NCBI RefSeq assembly: GCF_902488535.1
Contig: NZ_CABTWO010000002.1
Span: forward strand, 1-64,000
DNA from: an uncultured Mobiluncus sp.
Lineage (GTDB): Bacteria; Actinomycetota; Actinomycetes; Actinomycetales; Actinomycetaceae
Reading direction: 5' to 3'
DNA length: 64,000 nt
Shown: positions 43,371-52,229 of the stretch, piece after piece
Layout: every line of letters starts with the position of its first letter
Numbering within the stretch: position 1 is the first letter of the stretch
The notes under the pieces: model-generated
Seen by the model: the letters and a program-made list of their open reading frames with translations, nothing else
What the model was told of the DNA's origin: nothing
Database searches by the model: none
Position numbers and translations under genes: made by a program

Positions 43371-45149
43371 TTATTCCTCTCTGAGGCTGTCTGTTTGTCC
43401 CTCGTTAGGGTGGGCACAAGGCTGTGTGTTAGAGATCACGCGCTCCAGCCAGGCGGCGGGAGGTTCTTTCTGACGCGCCATGTCCGCGTGGGAAACTTGC
43501 AGTTCCCAGAGTCTTTGCGCGGACTCATTGGGCAGATGGTACACCGTGGTCGGCACCACCCCCGGCACCAAGTGCAGTTTGACGTTCGCCATTCCCAAAG
43601 CCCGTTGCAACGGTCCTTGCCGCAAGGCTACGGATTGCATCCGGCAATGCGGCACGAACGATACGCGGCGGGTGATTCTACCGTCGCGAATCATCACCAT
43701 CGTCGTGGTCAGCACGGCAGCCTTCCGGTTCCACGTAATCCAGTCAAACCAGCGGGCTTTCGGCGAAGCGGTAAAAATACCAGGCGCTGGCCCGGAGCCG
43801 TACATCATAACTTCCAAGAGGTTTGTACCGGCTGTTCCAATTTCGGCGCCATTGAGGTCGGTGACCGCGCCGAGGTCATGTTCCATCATCCACAATGCCT
43901 GCAACGCCTGGGTTCGCGTTCCTACCGGCAGCATCACGTGAGAGCTGGTCTTGTTCTTATTGTTGCCGTTCCCTTCGGCGGCGCCCTGGTAGCCGGCCAT
44001 AGTTAACTCGACCCGCCACCAGTCCTTGCCTCGCCACAACAGGGGTTGTTTCAAGACGACGGCGTGGACTCGTCCGGGAGGAATGGTTTGGGAATCATGG
44101 GTGGTCAGTCCGTGGCGCAGACGGATTCCGTCAGCAGAGGCCGCCGCGGTAAAGTTCCACCCTTCGTTAACTTTTTGCCCTATCGCCGTGATAGTAGCGA
44201 AAACACCGGCCAGCACACCGAGCAGTGCTTGGGGTGCCAATAACATCGCGGCCCAGAAACTATCCGCGTCACCGCTCATGAAGATGGCTATCGCGGGAAT
44301 CAACCCCAGCACCAACAGCAGGGGAATCAACAGCACCGCAAACCAGGTAGAGATGGAACGCAGAATGGAACCCACCAGCATCTCGGTGGGGATTTCGTAT
44401 AGTTTTGTCTCCGGGGCTTCCCCACTGGCGGCAGGCAGGTCCCCGACCAGTCCGGCCTCACCAATCCCGATAATTTTTGTATCGTTCGTTAAAGAATTAG
44501 CGGCGTCTGTGGCGGGGCTTGTTGCAGTCTTTTGCCCGGATGCCTTCGATAAGACTTCAGCCCGCAACGCCTGAGCCTGGGAGGCTTTCAGATACATAAT
44601 GTCAATCTGAGAACCGCTGGCTCCTGCGGAATCCACGTGCAGCTTCGCCAAACCGAGCAGACGCGGCACCAACGGGGCGATAACGTCTACCGCCTGAATT
44701 CGATTCAACCGCATGTGACGTTCTTTTTTGAAAATGATGCCGTGGCGAAACAAGACCGCTTCATCAGTCACCGCGTAAGCGGTAAACCTCCAGCTCAAAT
44801 AGGCAAAAAGAACCAGCAACAGCAGAAGCACCACGATTCCCAGCAGGGAAAAAAGCAGCACCGGCAAGACCTTTCCTCCTGCTCTTATCGCCGACATCGC
44901 CTGGGAAACGTCGCGTATCGAGTCAAGCTGCGAAAAAATGACCGCTACCAGCACCACCAGAGCCCCCCAAATCTGGGCTAGTGGTGTCAGGGGATGAACT
45001 TTGCGCCAAACCGGAGGCTGTGCAGTAACGCTAGAGATGTCAGAACTGGCCGGAATCCCCTCCGACAAGCCCTGCGAAGGGAAAGTCCCCGAAGATTCTT
45101 TGGGCTTTCCTTCCGAGGGTTCCCAGCCCGGATCAATTGGTTGTGTCAT
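43371..45149 (-). CDS. bacterial PH-domain membrane protein (YdbT-like)
   Basis: A 592-residue membrane protein with repeated bPH2 (DUF304) domains. After a 60-residue hydrophilic start come two helices (about 62-82 and 95-120), then the first PH domain (AYAVTDEAVLFRHGIIFKKE; MRLNRIQAVDVIAPLVPRLLG). A second helix pair lies near 285-345 with a PH domain after it, and a third PH-like unit follows (GRITRRVSFVPHCRMQSVALRQGPLQR). GAGGAACGACAG precedes the ATG. It pairs with the smaller PH protein upstream, the usual YdbS/YdbT couple of unknown function. Its stop is four bases from panC. Confidence 0.85.
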   Translation of the reverse strand: MTQPIDPGWEPSEGKPKESSGTFPSQGLSEGIPASSDISSVTAQPPVWRKVHPLTPLAQIWGALVVLVAVIFSQLDSIRDVSQAMSAIRAGGKVLPVLLFSLLGIVVLLLLLVLFAYLSWRFTAYAVTDEAVLFRHGIIFKKERHMRLNRIQAVDVIAPLVPRLLGLAKLHVDSAGASGSQIDIMYLKASQAQALRAEVLSKASGQKTATSPATDAANSLTNDTKIIGIGEAGLVGDLPAASGEAPETKLYEIPTEMLVGSILRSISTWFAVLLIPLLLVLGLIPAIAIFMSGDADSFWAAMLLAPQALLGVLAGVFATITAIGQKVNEGWNFTAAASADGIRLRHGLTTHDSQTIPPGRVHAVVLKQPLLWRGKDWWRVELTMAGYQGAAEGNGNNKNKTSSHVMLPVGTRTQALQALWMMEHDLGAVTDLNGAEIGTAGTNLLEVMMYGSGPAPGIFTASPKARWFDWITWNRKAAVLTTTMVMIRDGRITRRVSFVPHCRMQSVALRQGPLQRALGMANVKLHLVPGVVPTTVYHLPNESAQRLWELQVSHADMARQKEPPAAWLERVISNTQPCAHPNEGQTDSLREE

Positions 45150-45168
45150 CTGTCGTTCCTCGCCGTGT

Positions 45169-45669
45169 TCACAATCCCGCTCGCAAGGATTCACCGCGTG
45201 CGGTGAGGATTTGACGTAAGCGATCTGCCTCGGCATGGTCCAATCCGGGAATGCTCGCCGCAGATTCCATCGAAGCGGTCTTCATGCTGACCTGGGCGAT
45301 GCCGAAAATCCTGTCGATAGGCCCCTGTTGCACATCAACGAACTGCATCCGCCCGTAAGGAATCGCCCACATTTTCTTAAACATGATGCCGCGACGTAAG
45401 AACAGATCCCGCTCGGACTCGGCGTAACCCCACGCCTTGACCTGACGCGGAATCAACCACAGCTGCCACACCAGCAGACCAATCGGTACAATCTCCAGGA
45501 GCCAAAACCACGGCAGCTCCTGGGTGAACATCATTGCCCCCGCGAATACCCCGAGAGCCAGTGCGAAAACCACAATCCACACCAGCAGCCCCAAAATCCG
45601 CACCGTGATGAGCTTCATGGAAATCGGCTTAAACGTCACACCCTCAGGATTGAATAATTCACCACTCAT
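45169..45669 (-). CDS. bacterial PH-domain membrane protein (YdbS-like)
   Basis: 166 residues: two membrane helices (about 22-45 and 50-68) followed by one bPH2 domain with RRGIMFKKMWAIPYGRMQFVDVQQGPIDRIFGIAQVSM, the family core. It lies 19 bases upstream of the larger PH protein; such pairs are widespread in Gram-positive bacteria and have no settled role. Confidence 0.87.
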   Translation of the reverse strand: MSGELFNPEGVTFKPISMKLITVRILGLLVWIVVFALALGVFAGAMMFTQELPWFWLLEIVPIGLLVWQLWLIPRQVKAWGYAESERDLFLRRGIMFKKMWAIPYGRMQFVDVQQGPIDRIFGIAQVSMKTASMESAASIPGLDHAEADRLRQILTARGESLRAGL

Positions 45670-45719
45670 AGGGACATCTTATCCGGGCACACAGGGATTA
45701 ATCGAGGCAGAATCTGCAT

Positions 45720-46652
45720 TCAGCCTAAAACTTTTTGAAGTTGGTCGAACTGGGTGGGGCTCAAACCTCCGCGTTGCCGCAGTCGCTGCGCCGCGGCTCG
45801 TGCCAGAGCACGATAGGAATCGGGCAGGTCAGCCAAATCGTCAAAAGGCACTGCCGGATCCAAGTCATCTTTGTCAAGGACGGGTCCGTCCTGCAACGCC
45901 TTTAGGTGCAGAGCCACGGTTTGAGAGTCCCCCCGCACCACCGGTCCGGACAACCCCGCTTCCCCCTCCCGCAAAGCTCTTTCAAAAGCGGCCTTAAACA
46001 AAGGCTCCGCAAAGGCTGCCGGGTCGTCAAGACCCGCCATTCGCAGCGCTCGCAGGGCTTGGGACAACAAGATTACTAAGTGATTCGCCCCGTGCGCTAA
46101 AGCCGCGTGGTACAGGGGACGTGCCGAGTCAGGCAACACGTGCGGTACTCCGCCGAGGTCCAAAACTAAAGCTTGCGCCACGGCCAGCAATGCCCGTGGG
46201 GCATTCACTGCCCAATGGGTTCCTGGCAAACGCTGCAAATCTAAGGACGTACCGGAAAACGTTTGCGCCGGGTGCAGCGCTAAGGGAATAGCTCCCGCTG
46301 GGGCGGCAGGCTGTAAAACATCCAATCCGTGAGCCCCGGAAACGTGAGCGACCAGCTGACCCGCTCGAAACGCTTGTGACTCGGCTAAATGCGTAACCAG
46401 AGGGGCGATTTCTTGATCCCGCACGGTAAACAGCACGAGGTCGCAATCGGGCACCAGCTGTGCCGGCGGCACCACCGCAACACCGGGGAGGATAGCGTCC
46501 ACCCGCTCTTGGGAAGTCTGCGAACGTGCCGAAACTCCCACTAAAATGTGGCCTGCCTGTGTGAACGCGGCGGCCAGGATGGGGCCGACCGCACCCATGC
46601 CGATAACGCCTACTCGCAGAGCCGGGCTGGGACTCCCACCAATTTCAGACAT
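45720..46652 (-). CDS. Rossmann/DUF2520 dehydrogenase-like protein
   Basis: 310 residues. The N-terminal NAD(P)-binding fold is marked by RVGVIGMGAVGPILAAAF. The C-terminal DUF2520 helical domain includes HPAQTFSG and YHAALAHGANHLVILLSQALRALR. The family resembles ketopantoate reductase (PanE) and ProC. In Actinobacteria it is often next to panC, as here with two PH genes in between. A role as ketopantoate reductase is a reasonable guess because no panE is visible, but nothing in the sequence proves it. The start at MSEIGG gives the normal N-terminus; no strong ribosome site. Confidence 0.8.
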   Translation of the reverse strand: MSEIGGSPSPALRVGVIGMGAVGPILAAAFTQAGHILVGVSARSQTSQERVDAILPGVAVVPPAQLVPDCDLVLFTVRDQEIAPLVTHLAESQAFRAGQLVAHVSGAHGLDVLQPAAPAGAIPLALHPAQTFSGTSLDLQRLPGTHWAVNAPRALLAVAQALVLDLGGVPHVLPDSARPLYHAALAHGANHLVILLSQALRALRMAGLDDPAAFAEPLFKAAFERALREGEAGLSGPVVRGDSQTVALHLKALQDGPVLDKDDLDPAVPFDDLADLPDSYRALARAAAQRLRQRGGLSPTQFDQLQKVLG

Positions 46653-46895
46653 GACACTATCGTAAACCACCTCCACCACGGGTAACCCGGCGCAAACCCG
46701 TAGCGTCCAGACCAGACTTTCCCAACCCAGCGAGTTGCCAGGGACTGGTGAATTCAGAGAATCTCCGGACTATTCGACGGGAAATCCGCTCCAAGCTGCC
46801 CCCAGCACTACCTTTTGCCGTTAAGATGTATGTATGGAGTGTTGTGTCTCCTAACTGGCACGACAAGTTGAACACGTTGGTTAACGAGGATGGTT

Positions 46896-47615
46896 ATGGA
46901 ACCTGCAGTGAGCGAAGCACGACTTTTGGTCGTGGATGACGAACCCAATATTCGCGACCTTTTAGCGTCTTCCCTGCGTTTCGCGGGATACGACGTCTTA
47001 AGCGCCGGGGATGGCACCGAGGCCTTGCGCCTAGCCACAACGGAGAAACCCGATTTGGTCATTCTGGATGTCATGTTGCCGGACATGGACGGCTTTACCG
47101 TGACCCGTAAGCTGCGGGCTTCCGGAGTTGATATGCCTATTCTGTTCCTGACCGCCAAGGACGATATGCGCGATAAGGTCGAGGGCCTGCAGGCTGGCGG
47201 TGATGATTACGTCACCAAGCCTTTCGGCCTGGAGGAAGTCGTAGCGCGTATCAACGCTATCTTGCGTCGCACGAAGCGCTCCGCGGTGGAACAACCGCTG
47301 CTGCGCGTGGCTGACCTGGAGCTAGACGACAACCTCTACGAAGTGCATCGTGGCGGTCGTCTCATCGACCTGTCTCCCACCGAGTTCAAACTGTTGCGTT
47401 ACCTCATGGTTAACGAAGGCCGTGTGGTTTCAAAGACGCAAATCCTCGATCACGTGTGGGAATACGATTGGGAAGGCGATGCCGCCATCGTTGAATCTTA
47501 CATTTCCTACCTGCGTCGCAAGCTCGACGCCCCGGACGAAAACGGCAAGATTCCGCCTTCGCTCATCCAGACGCGTCGCGGAGTCGGTTACCTATTGCGG
47601 GATCCCAACGAGTAG
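46896..47615 (+). CDS. OmpR-family response regulator
   Basis: 239 residues. The receiver domain has the acidic pair in VVDDEPN, the phosphoacceptor Asp in LVILDVMLPDMDGF near residue 57, and the Lys in VTKPFG. The C-terminal winged helix (about 140-235) contains DLSPTEFKLLRYLM and VSYISYLRRKLD-like blocks (ESYISYLRRKLD). The second in-frame ATG is used because GAGG (46886-46889) is six bases before it and abuts the first one. The sensor kinase gene follows after 123 bases. The stimulus is unknown; similarity is to the TrcR/PrrA branch rather than a named system. Confidence 0.92.
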   Translation: MEPAVSEARLLVVDDEPNIRDLLASSLRFAGYDVLSAGDGTEALRLATTEKPDLVILDVMLPDMDGFTVTRKLRASGVDMPILFLTAKDDMRDKVEGLQAGGDDYVTKPFGLEEVVARINAILRRTKRSAVEQPLLRVADLELDDNLYEVHRGGRLIDLSPTEFKLLRYLMVNEGRVVSKTQILDHVWEYDWEGDAAIVESYISYLRRKLDAPDENGKIPPSLIQTRRGVGYLLRDPNE

Positions 47616-47738
47616 TTTTTGGCGGTTTACCGCTGCTGCGAACGGCACAAGCCCGCGGCGGAGGTGAGCCATTTCTTTGCCGCCTGGTGAAGCGGAACGG
47701 GCTGTCGAATAGTACCCAAGTCAGATGAGGAGTGGCGA

Positions 47739-49592
47739 GTGCGTGGAATAGGGAAACTGTGGACCTCCCTGGCTTTGGCCACGCGGCTGACCATCATTTT
47801 TGCCGTCGCTTTGGTTACGGCGCTGTCTTTGGCTGGCACCGTAACGGTACTTTCGCTTTCGTCGTACCTGACCAGCCAGCAGGACGCCCAGCTTTCCGCG
47901 GCCGCCAGGGTTATGGGCCCCAACGCCGCGAACCTCTCGGACACCACGGTATTTTCCAACAATATGCCCAGTGATTACTACATCTACGTGCAGTTTGTGG
48001 GCTCTATGCACCGCACGGATCGCGAATTTATCACCCCGGCAACTAAGAACGACTCGGGCATTCCCCAACGGCAATACCTGCCAAAAAAAGCTGACATCCC
48101 CACGATAAACAACACTTCTTCGCTGGTCATGCCCGGAACTACGGTCCCTTCCACCAAGGCCGGTCAAAAGTGGCGGGTTCTGTCGATTTTGTTGACTTCA
48201 CAGGGCAAAGTCGCCGGAGCCGCGACTGTTGGTCTGTCGATGACACCGCAGCGCAATATGCTCCAGGCCATCATTTTCACCATCTCAATCTCGACTTTGA
48301 TTATCGCCATCATCGGCACTCTGATGACAAACTACCTGGTAGGGCGCGCTTTCCGGCCTCTGCATGAGATTGAGGGGGTCGCGAACAAGATTGCGGCCGG
48401 GGATTTGACCCAACGTGTTAAGAAAGCCCCTACCACCACCGAAGTGGGTTCCCTGGCGAACTCTATGAACGTGATGCTTTCCAACTTGGAACAGGCGTTC
48501 TCAGCGGTGGAGCTGTCCGAACGCAAGATGCGGCGTTTCATCTCTGATGCCTCCCACGAGCTGCGCACCCCCACCGCCGCGATTCGCGGTTATGCGGAAC
48601 TGTCGCGCATGGGCGGAGTAGGCCCGGAGCGTCAGGCGGAGGTTATGGCACGCATCGAGTCTGAGGCCACCCGCATGGGCAACATGGTGCAAGACTTGCT
48701 GACGTTGGCGCGATTGGACGAGCACCGTCCGATGACCTTTGAACGCACCGATATTACCGCTTTGGCGCGGAACTCTCTGTCGGATATGGCCGTGTTGGAT
48801 CCGGAACGCGACATGCAGCTGCTGAACATGGAAGATGAGACGCTGGAGGAAGTTTACAGTGTCTATGCAACCGTGGATGCGGAAAAAATTTCCCAGGTCA
48901 TTACCAATTTGCTGACAAATGTGCGTCAGCACACTCCGGCGAACACCCCCGTCGAGGTGGTGGTGGGTTACCATATGTGGCCTGATGAAACCGGGGTTCC
49001 CCTTAAGAATGCCGTGGCTTCAAAGATTCCCGCTTTCCAGCGTTGTGCGGTTATAGAGATTCGTGACCACGGTCCGGGGGTAGCTCCAGAAGACGCCAAA
49101 AAGGTTTTTGAACGTTTCTACCGTTCCGACACGTCACGAGTGCGGACCACGGGCGGTACCGGACTGGGTTTGGCTATTGTTTCCGGTATCGTTTCGGCTC
49201 ACAACGGTACGGTGGCAATGCTCCAGACTCCCGGCGGTGGTGCCACGGTACGAATCAAGCTGCCGTGCCAGGCTTCGCACGTGGATTCTGAGGGCGAGAA
49301 CAAAAATCCGGCCGCAAAGTTCGCTGCGGCTTCTGCCGCGATTAACAAAGCTTCCAGCGTCAAGGAAAGTTCCCGGCAGACTCCCGCCCCCGCTCGCACA
49401 GTGCCGACCAGCGCCCCGAAGCCGCCGCGTATGCCTGTCGTCAGGCCGGTGCCCCCCATAGCGCGACCTGCCGTACCCATCCCGACGGTACAGCCGACTC
49501 CTAACGGGGTGCCTTCCCCTCGACCTCCTGCCAAGCCGGTTCCCAAACCGAAGGTGATTCCCCCGCCTCCGCCTCCGCCGCGTTCTGCCTAG
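47739..49592 (+). CDS. sensor histidine kinase with Pro-rich tail
   Basis: 617 residues. First membrane helix at about 15-42, an extracytoplasmic sensor of about 130 residues, a second helix at about 180-203, then HAMP (RAFRPLHEIEGVANKIAAGD). The HisKA domain has the phosphoacceptor H272 in SDASHELRTP. The ATPase domain has N-box ITNLLTNVRQHTP, DHGPGV and GGTGLGLAIV. The last 90 residues are Pro/Ala-rich with a run of prolines near the end, an unusual cytoplasmic tail that may bind other proteins. GAGGAG six bases before the GTG start. Partner of the regulator upstream. Confidence 0.92.
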   Translation: MRGIGKLWTSLALATRLTIIFAVALVTALSLAGTVTVLSLSSYLTSQQDAQLSAAARVMGPNAANLSDTTVFSNNMPSDYYIYVQFVGSMHRTDREFITPATKNDSGIPQRQYLPKKADIPTINNTSSLVMPGTTVPSTKAGQKWRVLSILLTSQGKVAGAATVGLSMTPQRNMLQAIIFTISISTLIIAIIGTLMTNYLVGRAFRPLHEIEGVANKIAAGDLTQRVKKAPTTTEVGSLANSMNVMLSNLEQAFSAVELSERKMRRFISDASHELRTPTAAIRGYAELSRMGGVGPERQAEVMARIESEATRMGNMVQDLLTLARLDEHRPMTFERTDITALARNSLSDMAVLDPERDMQLLNMEDETLEEVYSVYATVDAEKISQVITNLLTNVRQHTPANTPVEVVVGYHMWPDETGVPLKNAVASKIPAFQRCAVIEIRDHGPGVAPEDAKKVFERFYRSDTSRVRTTGGTGLGLAIVSGIVSAHNGTVAMLQTPGGGATVRIKLPCQASHVDSEGENKNPAAKFAAASAAINKASSVKESSRQTPAPARTVPTSAPKPPRMPVVRPVPPIARPAVPIPTVQPTPNGVPSPRPPAKPVPKPKVIPPPPPPPRSA

Positions 49593-49747
49593 GTTCGGGC
49601 ATTTTTTCGGCACCTGCGTGAGGGCTTTAGGCCGTGGTGTGTACCGTCCAGAGCTTCGGTTTTAGGCGAAAGTCGTTACTACCGGGATAAACAGATATAC
49701 TTGGTAGGTTGCTTTGGGTTTCCCCCAGCTGGCAGAGGATGATGTGT

Positions 49748-50764
49748 ATGGCCGAGATGATACCGGCTTGGTTATTGGCGGGTTTTGCCCGTTCTGTTGC
49801 CGCTGAAGGCGGTACGGCCCCGCGAGACGTAGCCCAATCCGTAGGCACCGAGTTGGCCCAGCGGTGGATGGATCCGCAGCGCCGTTTTCATAACCTGGAA
49901 TATCTGAAAGCCACCCTGGAAAACGTTGATATTCTCAGTGAACAAGCTCGTGACGTGGACGCTATCCGCCTGGCTGTGTGGTATCACGGTGCGATTTTTG
50001 ACGTTTCCGAAGCGGCGGTGGAGCGTGGGGAAGCGGGACTGAATGTGTTGAGTTCCGCTGACTATGCTGCTGATTCTTTGGCTGAGCTGGGCGTTCCTGA
50101 GGCACAGATTGAAAAAATCACGGATCTTATCCGCGGTTTACATCGCCATCAGGCGGTTGACGATATTGACGCCCAGGTGCTTTCCGACGCGGATTTGTCC
50201 ATATTGGCTGCGGATCCGCAAGAGTATCTCGAGTATTTGCGGGCTATTCGCCGCGAGTACGCTGCCTACGACGAAGCTCGTTTTATTTCTGCCCGTTCCA
50301 AAGTCATCGGTAGTCTGCTGAACCGTCCGCAGCTGTTTTGGACGCACGGGGCAGCGGGTTGGGAAGAACAAGCCCGCGAAAACTTGAGGGCAGAACTGGA
50401 ACGCTTGGAAAAAACCGGCACCGCCGGGTTAGAGATTGCCGGGGCAGAGACTGACCCTGCCATCCAGACCGGCATAATTCCCGCCGCGGCACCGGCAACG
50501 GAGCAGTCCCCCACCCCCGGGGAAGGCGTTGCGACAGTTCCTGGCACCAAACCGGAAACCGGGGACCTGTCTGAAACCGCCCCGAGGGCTGCAGACGCGG
50601 AGGATATCGACGAACCCGACGAGATCAACCCTTATGCCCCTCCGGATGAAGCGGATTTGGGCTCGACCCTCGAAAACGTCGCCGAAGCCATGGATACGAT
50701 GGTCATGAAAGCGCTTAAACCGTCTGAAGTTGGCCTCAAACCCCTCTCTGACGTGCAGGAATAA
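49748..50764 (+). CDS. HD-superfamily (COG4339-like) protein with altered HD motif
   Basis: 338 residues. Residues 30-215 follow the predicted metal-dependent phosphohydrolase group COG4339: RRFHNLEYLKATLENV (H48), AVWYHGAIFD (H80), LHRHQ near 131-135, SDADLSILAADPQEYLEY, and REYAAYDEARFISARSKVIGSLLNRPQLF. The family's HD pair is HG here (H80-G81), so one metal ligand is missing. The C-terminal 120 residues are acidic, Pro-rich and probably disordered. AGAGG nine bases before the ATG chosen; two ATGs just upstream are too close to it. Confidence 0.75.
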   Translation: MAEMIPAWLLAGFARSVAAEGGTAPRDVAQSVGTELAQRWMDPQRRFHNLEYLKATLENVDILSEQARDVDAIRLAVWYHGAIFDVSEAAVERGEAGLNVLSSADYAADSLAELGVPEAQIEKITDLIRGLHRHQAVDDIDAQVLSDADLSILAADPQEYLEYLRAIRREYAAYDEARFISARSKVIGSLLNRPQLFWTHGAAGWEEQARENLRAELERLEKTGTAGLEIAGAETDPAIQTGIIPAAAPATEQSPTPGEGVATVPGTKPETGDLSETAPRAADAEDIDEPDEINPYAPPDEADLGSTLENVAEAMDTMVMKALKPSEVGLKPLSDVQE

Positions 50765-50808
50765 GGTTTTCCACAAGGTGCACGATTTCGGGGTTTTCCA
50801 CAGGTAGA
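50765..50808 (+). repeat. 44-base double TTTTCCACA element, copy B
   Basis: GGTTTTCCACAAGG, 12-base spacer, GGGTTTTCCACAGGTAGA: both blocks match copy A at 10921-10964 exactly and the spacer length is the same while its sequence differs. It begins at the first base after the HD gene stop and ends 103 bases before the WXG100 start. In both copies a CCTAG or CCTTAG stands 32-34 bases after the element, which may mark a shared promoter type. Confidence 0.8.
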
Positions 50809-50911
50809 GTTTTTGTGACTGGGCACCCTACGCGCATTGCCTTAGTTTGAGAGTGTGAAAACCAAAGTTTGGTTTTCCCGCGCTTAAGTGTTTCAAACGA
50901 AAGGAACCACC

Positions 50912-51202
50912 ATGCAATTTCAAGTTGATAGCGATGCCGTAGCAGCTGCCGGCGCCCAAACTCGTGCCTGTGCTGAGGAAGTCAGCACCCAGGTTTCCGC
51001 GATGATGGCGAATCTGACCACCCTGCAGGAATCTTGGACGGGTGCCGCCTCGGCAGCTTTTGCGGCTCTCGCAGCTCAATGGCGCGCCACTCAGGCTACT
51101 GTGGAGGATAACCTCCGCCAGATTGGTTTGCAGCTGGATACCGCTTCCGCGAACTACGCCGAAACGGAATCGAACGCCACCGCGCTGTTTGCCGGAGCGT
51201 AA
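50912..51202 (+). CDS. WXG100-family (ESAT-6-like) protein
   Basis: 96 residues, predicted helical hairpin with the WxG turn in LQESWTGAASAAF near residue 43. WXG100 proteins are usually exported as dimers by type VII (ESX) secretion. The family's C-terminal YxxxD/E signal appears as YAETE near residue 85. No ESX ATPase or membrane gene is in the window, so this is an orphan substrate. GAAAGGAACCACC gives a good ribosome site. Its promoter region carries copy B of the double TTTTCCACA element. A Cys (C19) is unusual for the family. Confidence 0.9.
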   Translation: MQFQVDSDAVAAAGAQTRACAEEVSTQVSAMMANLTTLQESWTGAASAAFAALAAQWRATQATVEDNLRQIGLQLDTASANYAETESNATALFAGA

Positions 51203-51233
51203 AAGAATTCGGTACATCGCAGATCCCAAAATG

Positions 51234-51272
51234 TAAGAACTGAGAGACTCCTTGGAAGTCTCTCAGTTCTTA
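51234..51272. terminator. bidirectional terminator after WXG100
   Basis: Perfect 16-base stem TAAGAACTGAGAGACT with its complement and a 7-base loop, between the convergent WXG100 and secreted-protein genes. No long T-run follows on either strand. Confidence 0.75.
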
Positions 51273-51309
51273 ACGATGTATGGATTTTGCAAAAGGGTGT
51301 TGCCGCGGT

Positions 51310-51852
51310 TTAGCGGTTCAGGCCCAGGTTGATTTTCTTTCCGGTCACGATGGAAATCACGACTGCAGCCGCAACCCCGGCGCCCACGCACAGCAGCATG
51401 ATAAAGATGAAAGAAATCACGCCGGGAATCGAGTCAATCGGGGAGGACACGAAGGCTTGTGGCGCGTTCGCGTTGATTGCCGAGATGGAGGTCTTAGTTT
51501 TCCCGGTGGCATTTGCGGGAGCCTGGGGAGCCACATTGGCGTGAATCTGAGGTTCCGCGTTAGCTACGGAAGCCGGAGCCTGGGGATACATGACTTCAGG
51601 TCCAGCCGGGACCTCGACGTCATTGCCGCCCGCGTTCAGTTCCGCGGTAGAAGGAGCCGTGGGTGCAGGAGATGCCGGGTTGACCACTACGTCGGAGGCG
51701 CCAGAGGGCATTGAATCGAGGTTCACGTGCTCCATCACTGTGCCGGCGGAGTCTTCGGATGCGTTCGGGGAAGGCAAATTTTCTGCGTACGCTGCCGGGG
51801 CGAAAGCCAATCCCAGCACCAGCGCCGCTGCTGTAATCAAAAACTTTTTCAT
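51310..51852 (-). CDS. secreted, C-terminally membrane-anchored protein of unknown function
   Basis: 180 residues. Signal peptide MKKFLITAAALVLGLAFAPA with AYA before the likely cleavage. A 110-residue Ala/Pro/Asn-rich low-complexity stretch follows, then one strong helix near 142-168 (ISFIFIMLLCVGAGVAAAVV) and a short basic end (TGKKINLGLNR). A protein held in the membrane by its tail with a wall-spanning Pro/Ala segment is likely. No family was recognised. The ATG has AGGA just upstream; the longer frame has no support. The 377 bases upstream, to the groEL stop, hold no gene, only a weak TTGGG/CCCAA hairpin followed by T and the groEL terminator. Confidence 0.7.
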   Translation of the reverse strand: MKKFLITAAALVLGLAFAPAAYAENLPSPNASEDSAGTVMEHVNLDSMPSGASDVVVNPASPAPTAPSTAELNAGGNDVEVPAGPEVMYPQAPASVANAEPQIHANVAPQAPANATGKTKTSISAINANAPQAFVSSPIDSIPGVISFIFIMLLCVGAGVAAAVVISIVTGKKINLGLNR

Positions 51853-52149
51853 CGCGTCCTGCCTCAGTTTCGAATTGCTATGTCCAGGGTTTTCCCAGTT
51901 CCTCACCACACGATTTTCCCAGGTTCCAAACCTAGAAATCCTTGCGGTTGTTAGTTAACATTGTAACGTCTAAAACATTTATCGGTAACCCCCCAGGTTT
52001 CATTAGGACTTTTTTCGGCTTTTTTGGGTAAATCCCAAGGTTTTTTCCGGTAGTTTTCCAATCCTTTGTAACAACATTCTCATCTTTGCCTGCTCAGCTG
52101 CGCCGCCGAGCTGACACGCCCGCGACCGATACAGGTTCAGGGGAACAGT

Positions 52150-52195
52150 AAAAACCATCGAGGCGACCCCCTGAAAACAGGGAATCGCCCCGATG
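52150..52195 (-). terminator. intrinsic terminator of groEL
   Basis: On the minus strand CATCGGGGCGA pairs with TCGCCTCGATG (one mismatch), with an inner CCCTGTTTTCAGGG hairpin, followed by GGTTTTTAC. It lies 35 bases after the groEL stop. Confidence 0.85.
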
Positions 52196-52229
52196 AAAGT
52201 TATGAAAACTCTAGCGGTTGCCTACTGGC

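Noticed and set aside
52020..52050. TTGGG-TAAAT-CCCAA hairpin with T-run as a terminator
   Set aside because: Five-base stem only and no plus-strand gene upstream; chance in a T-rich region is likely.
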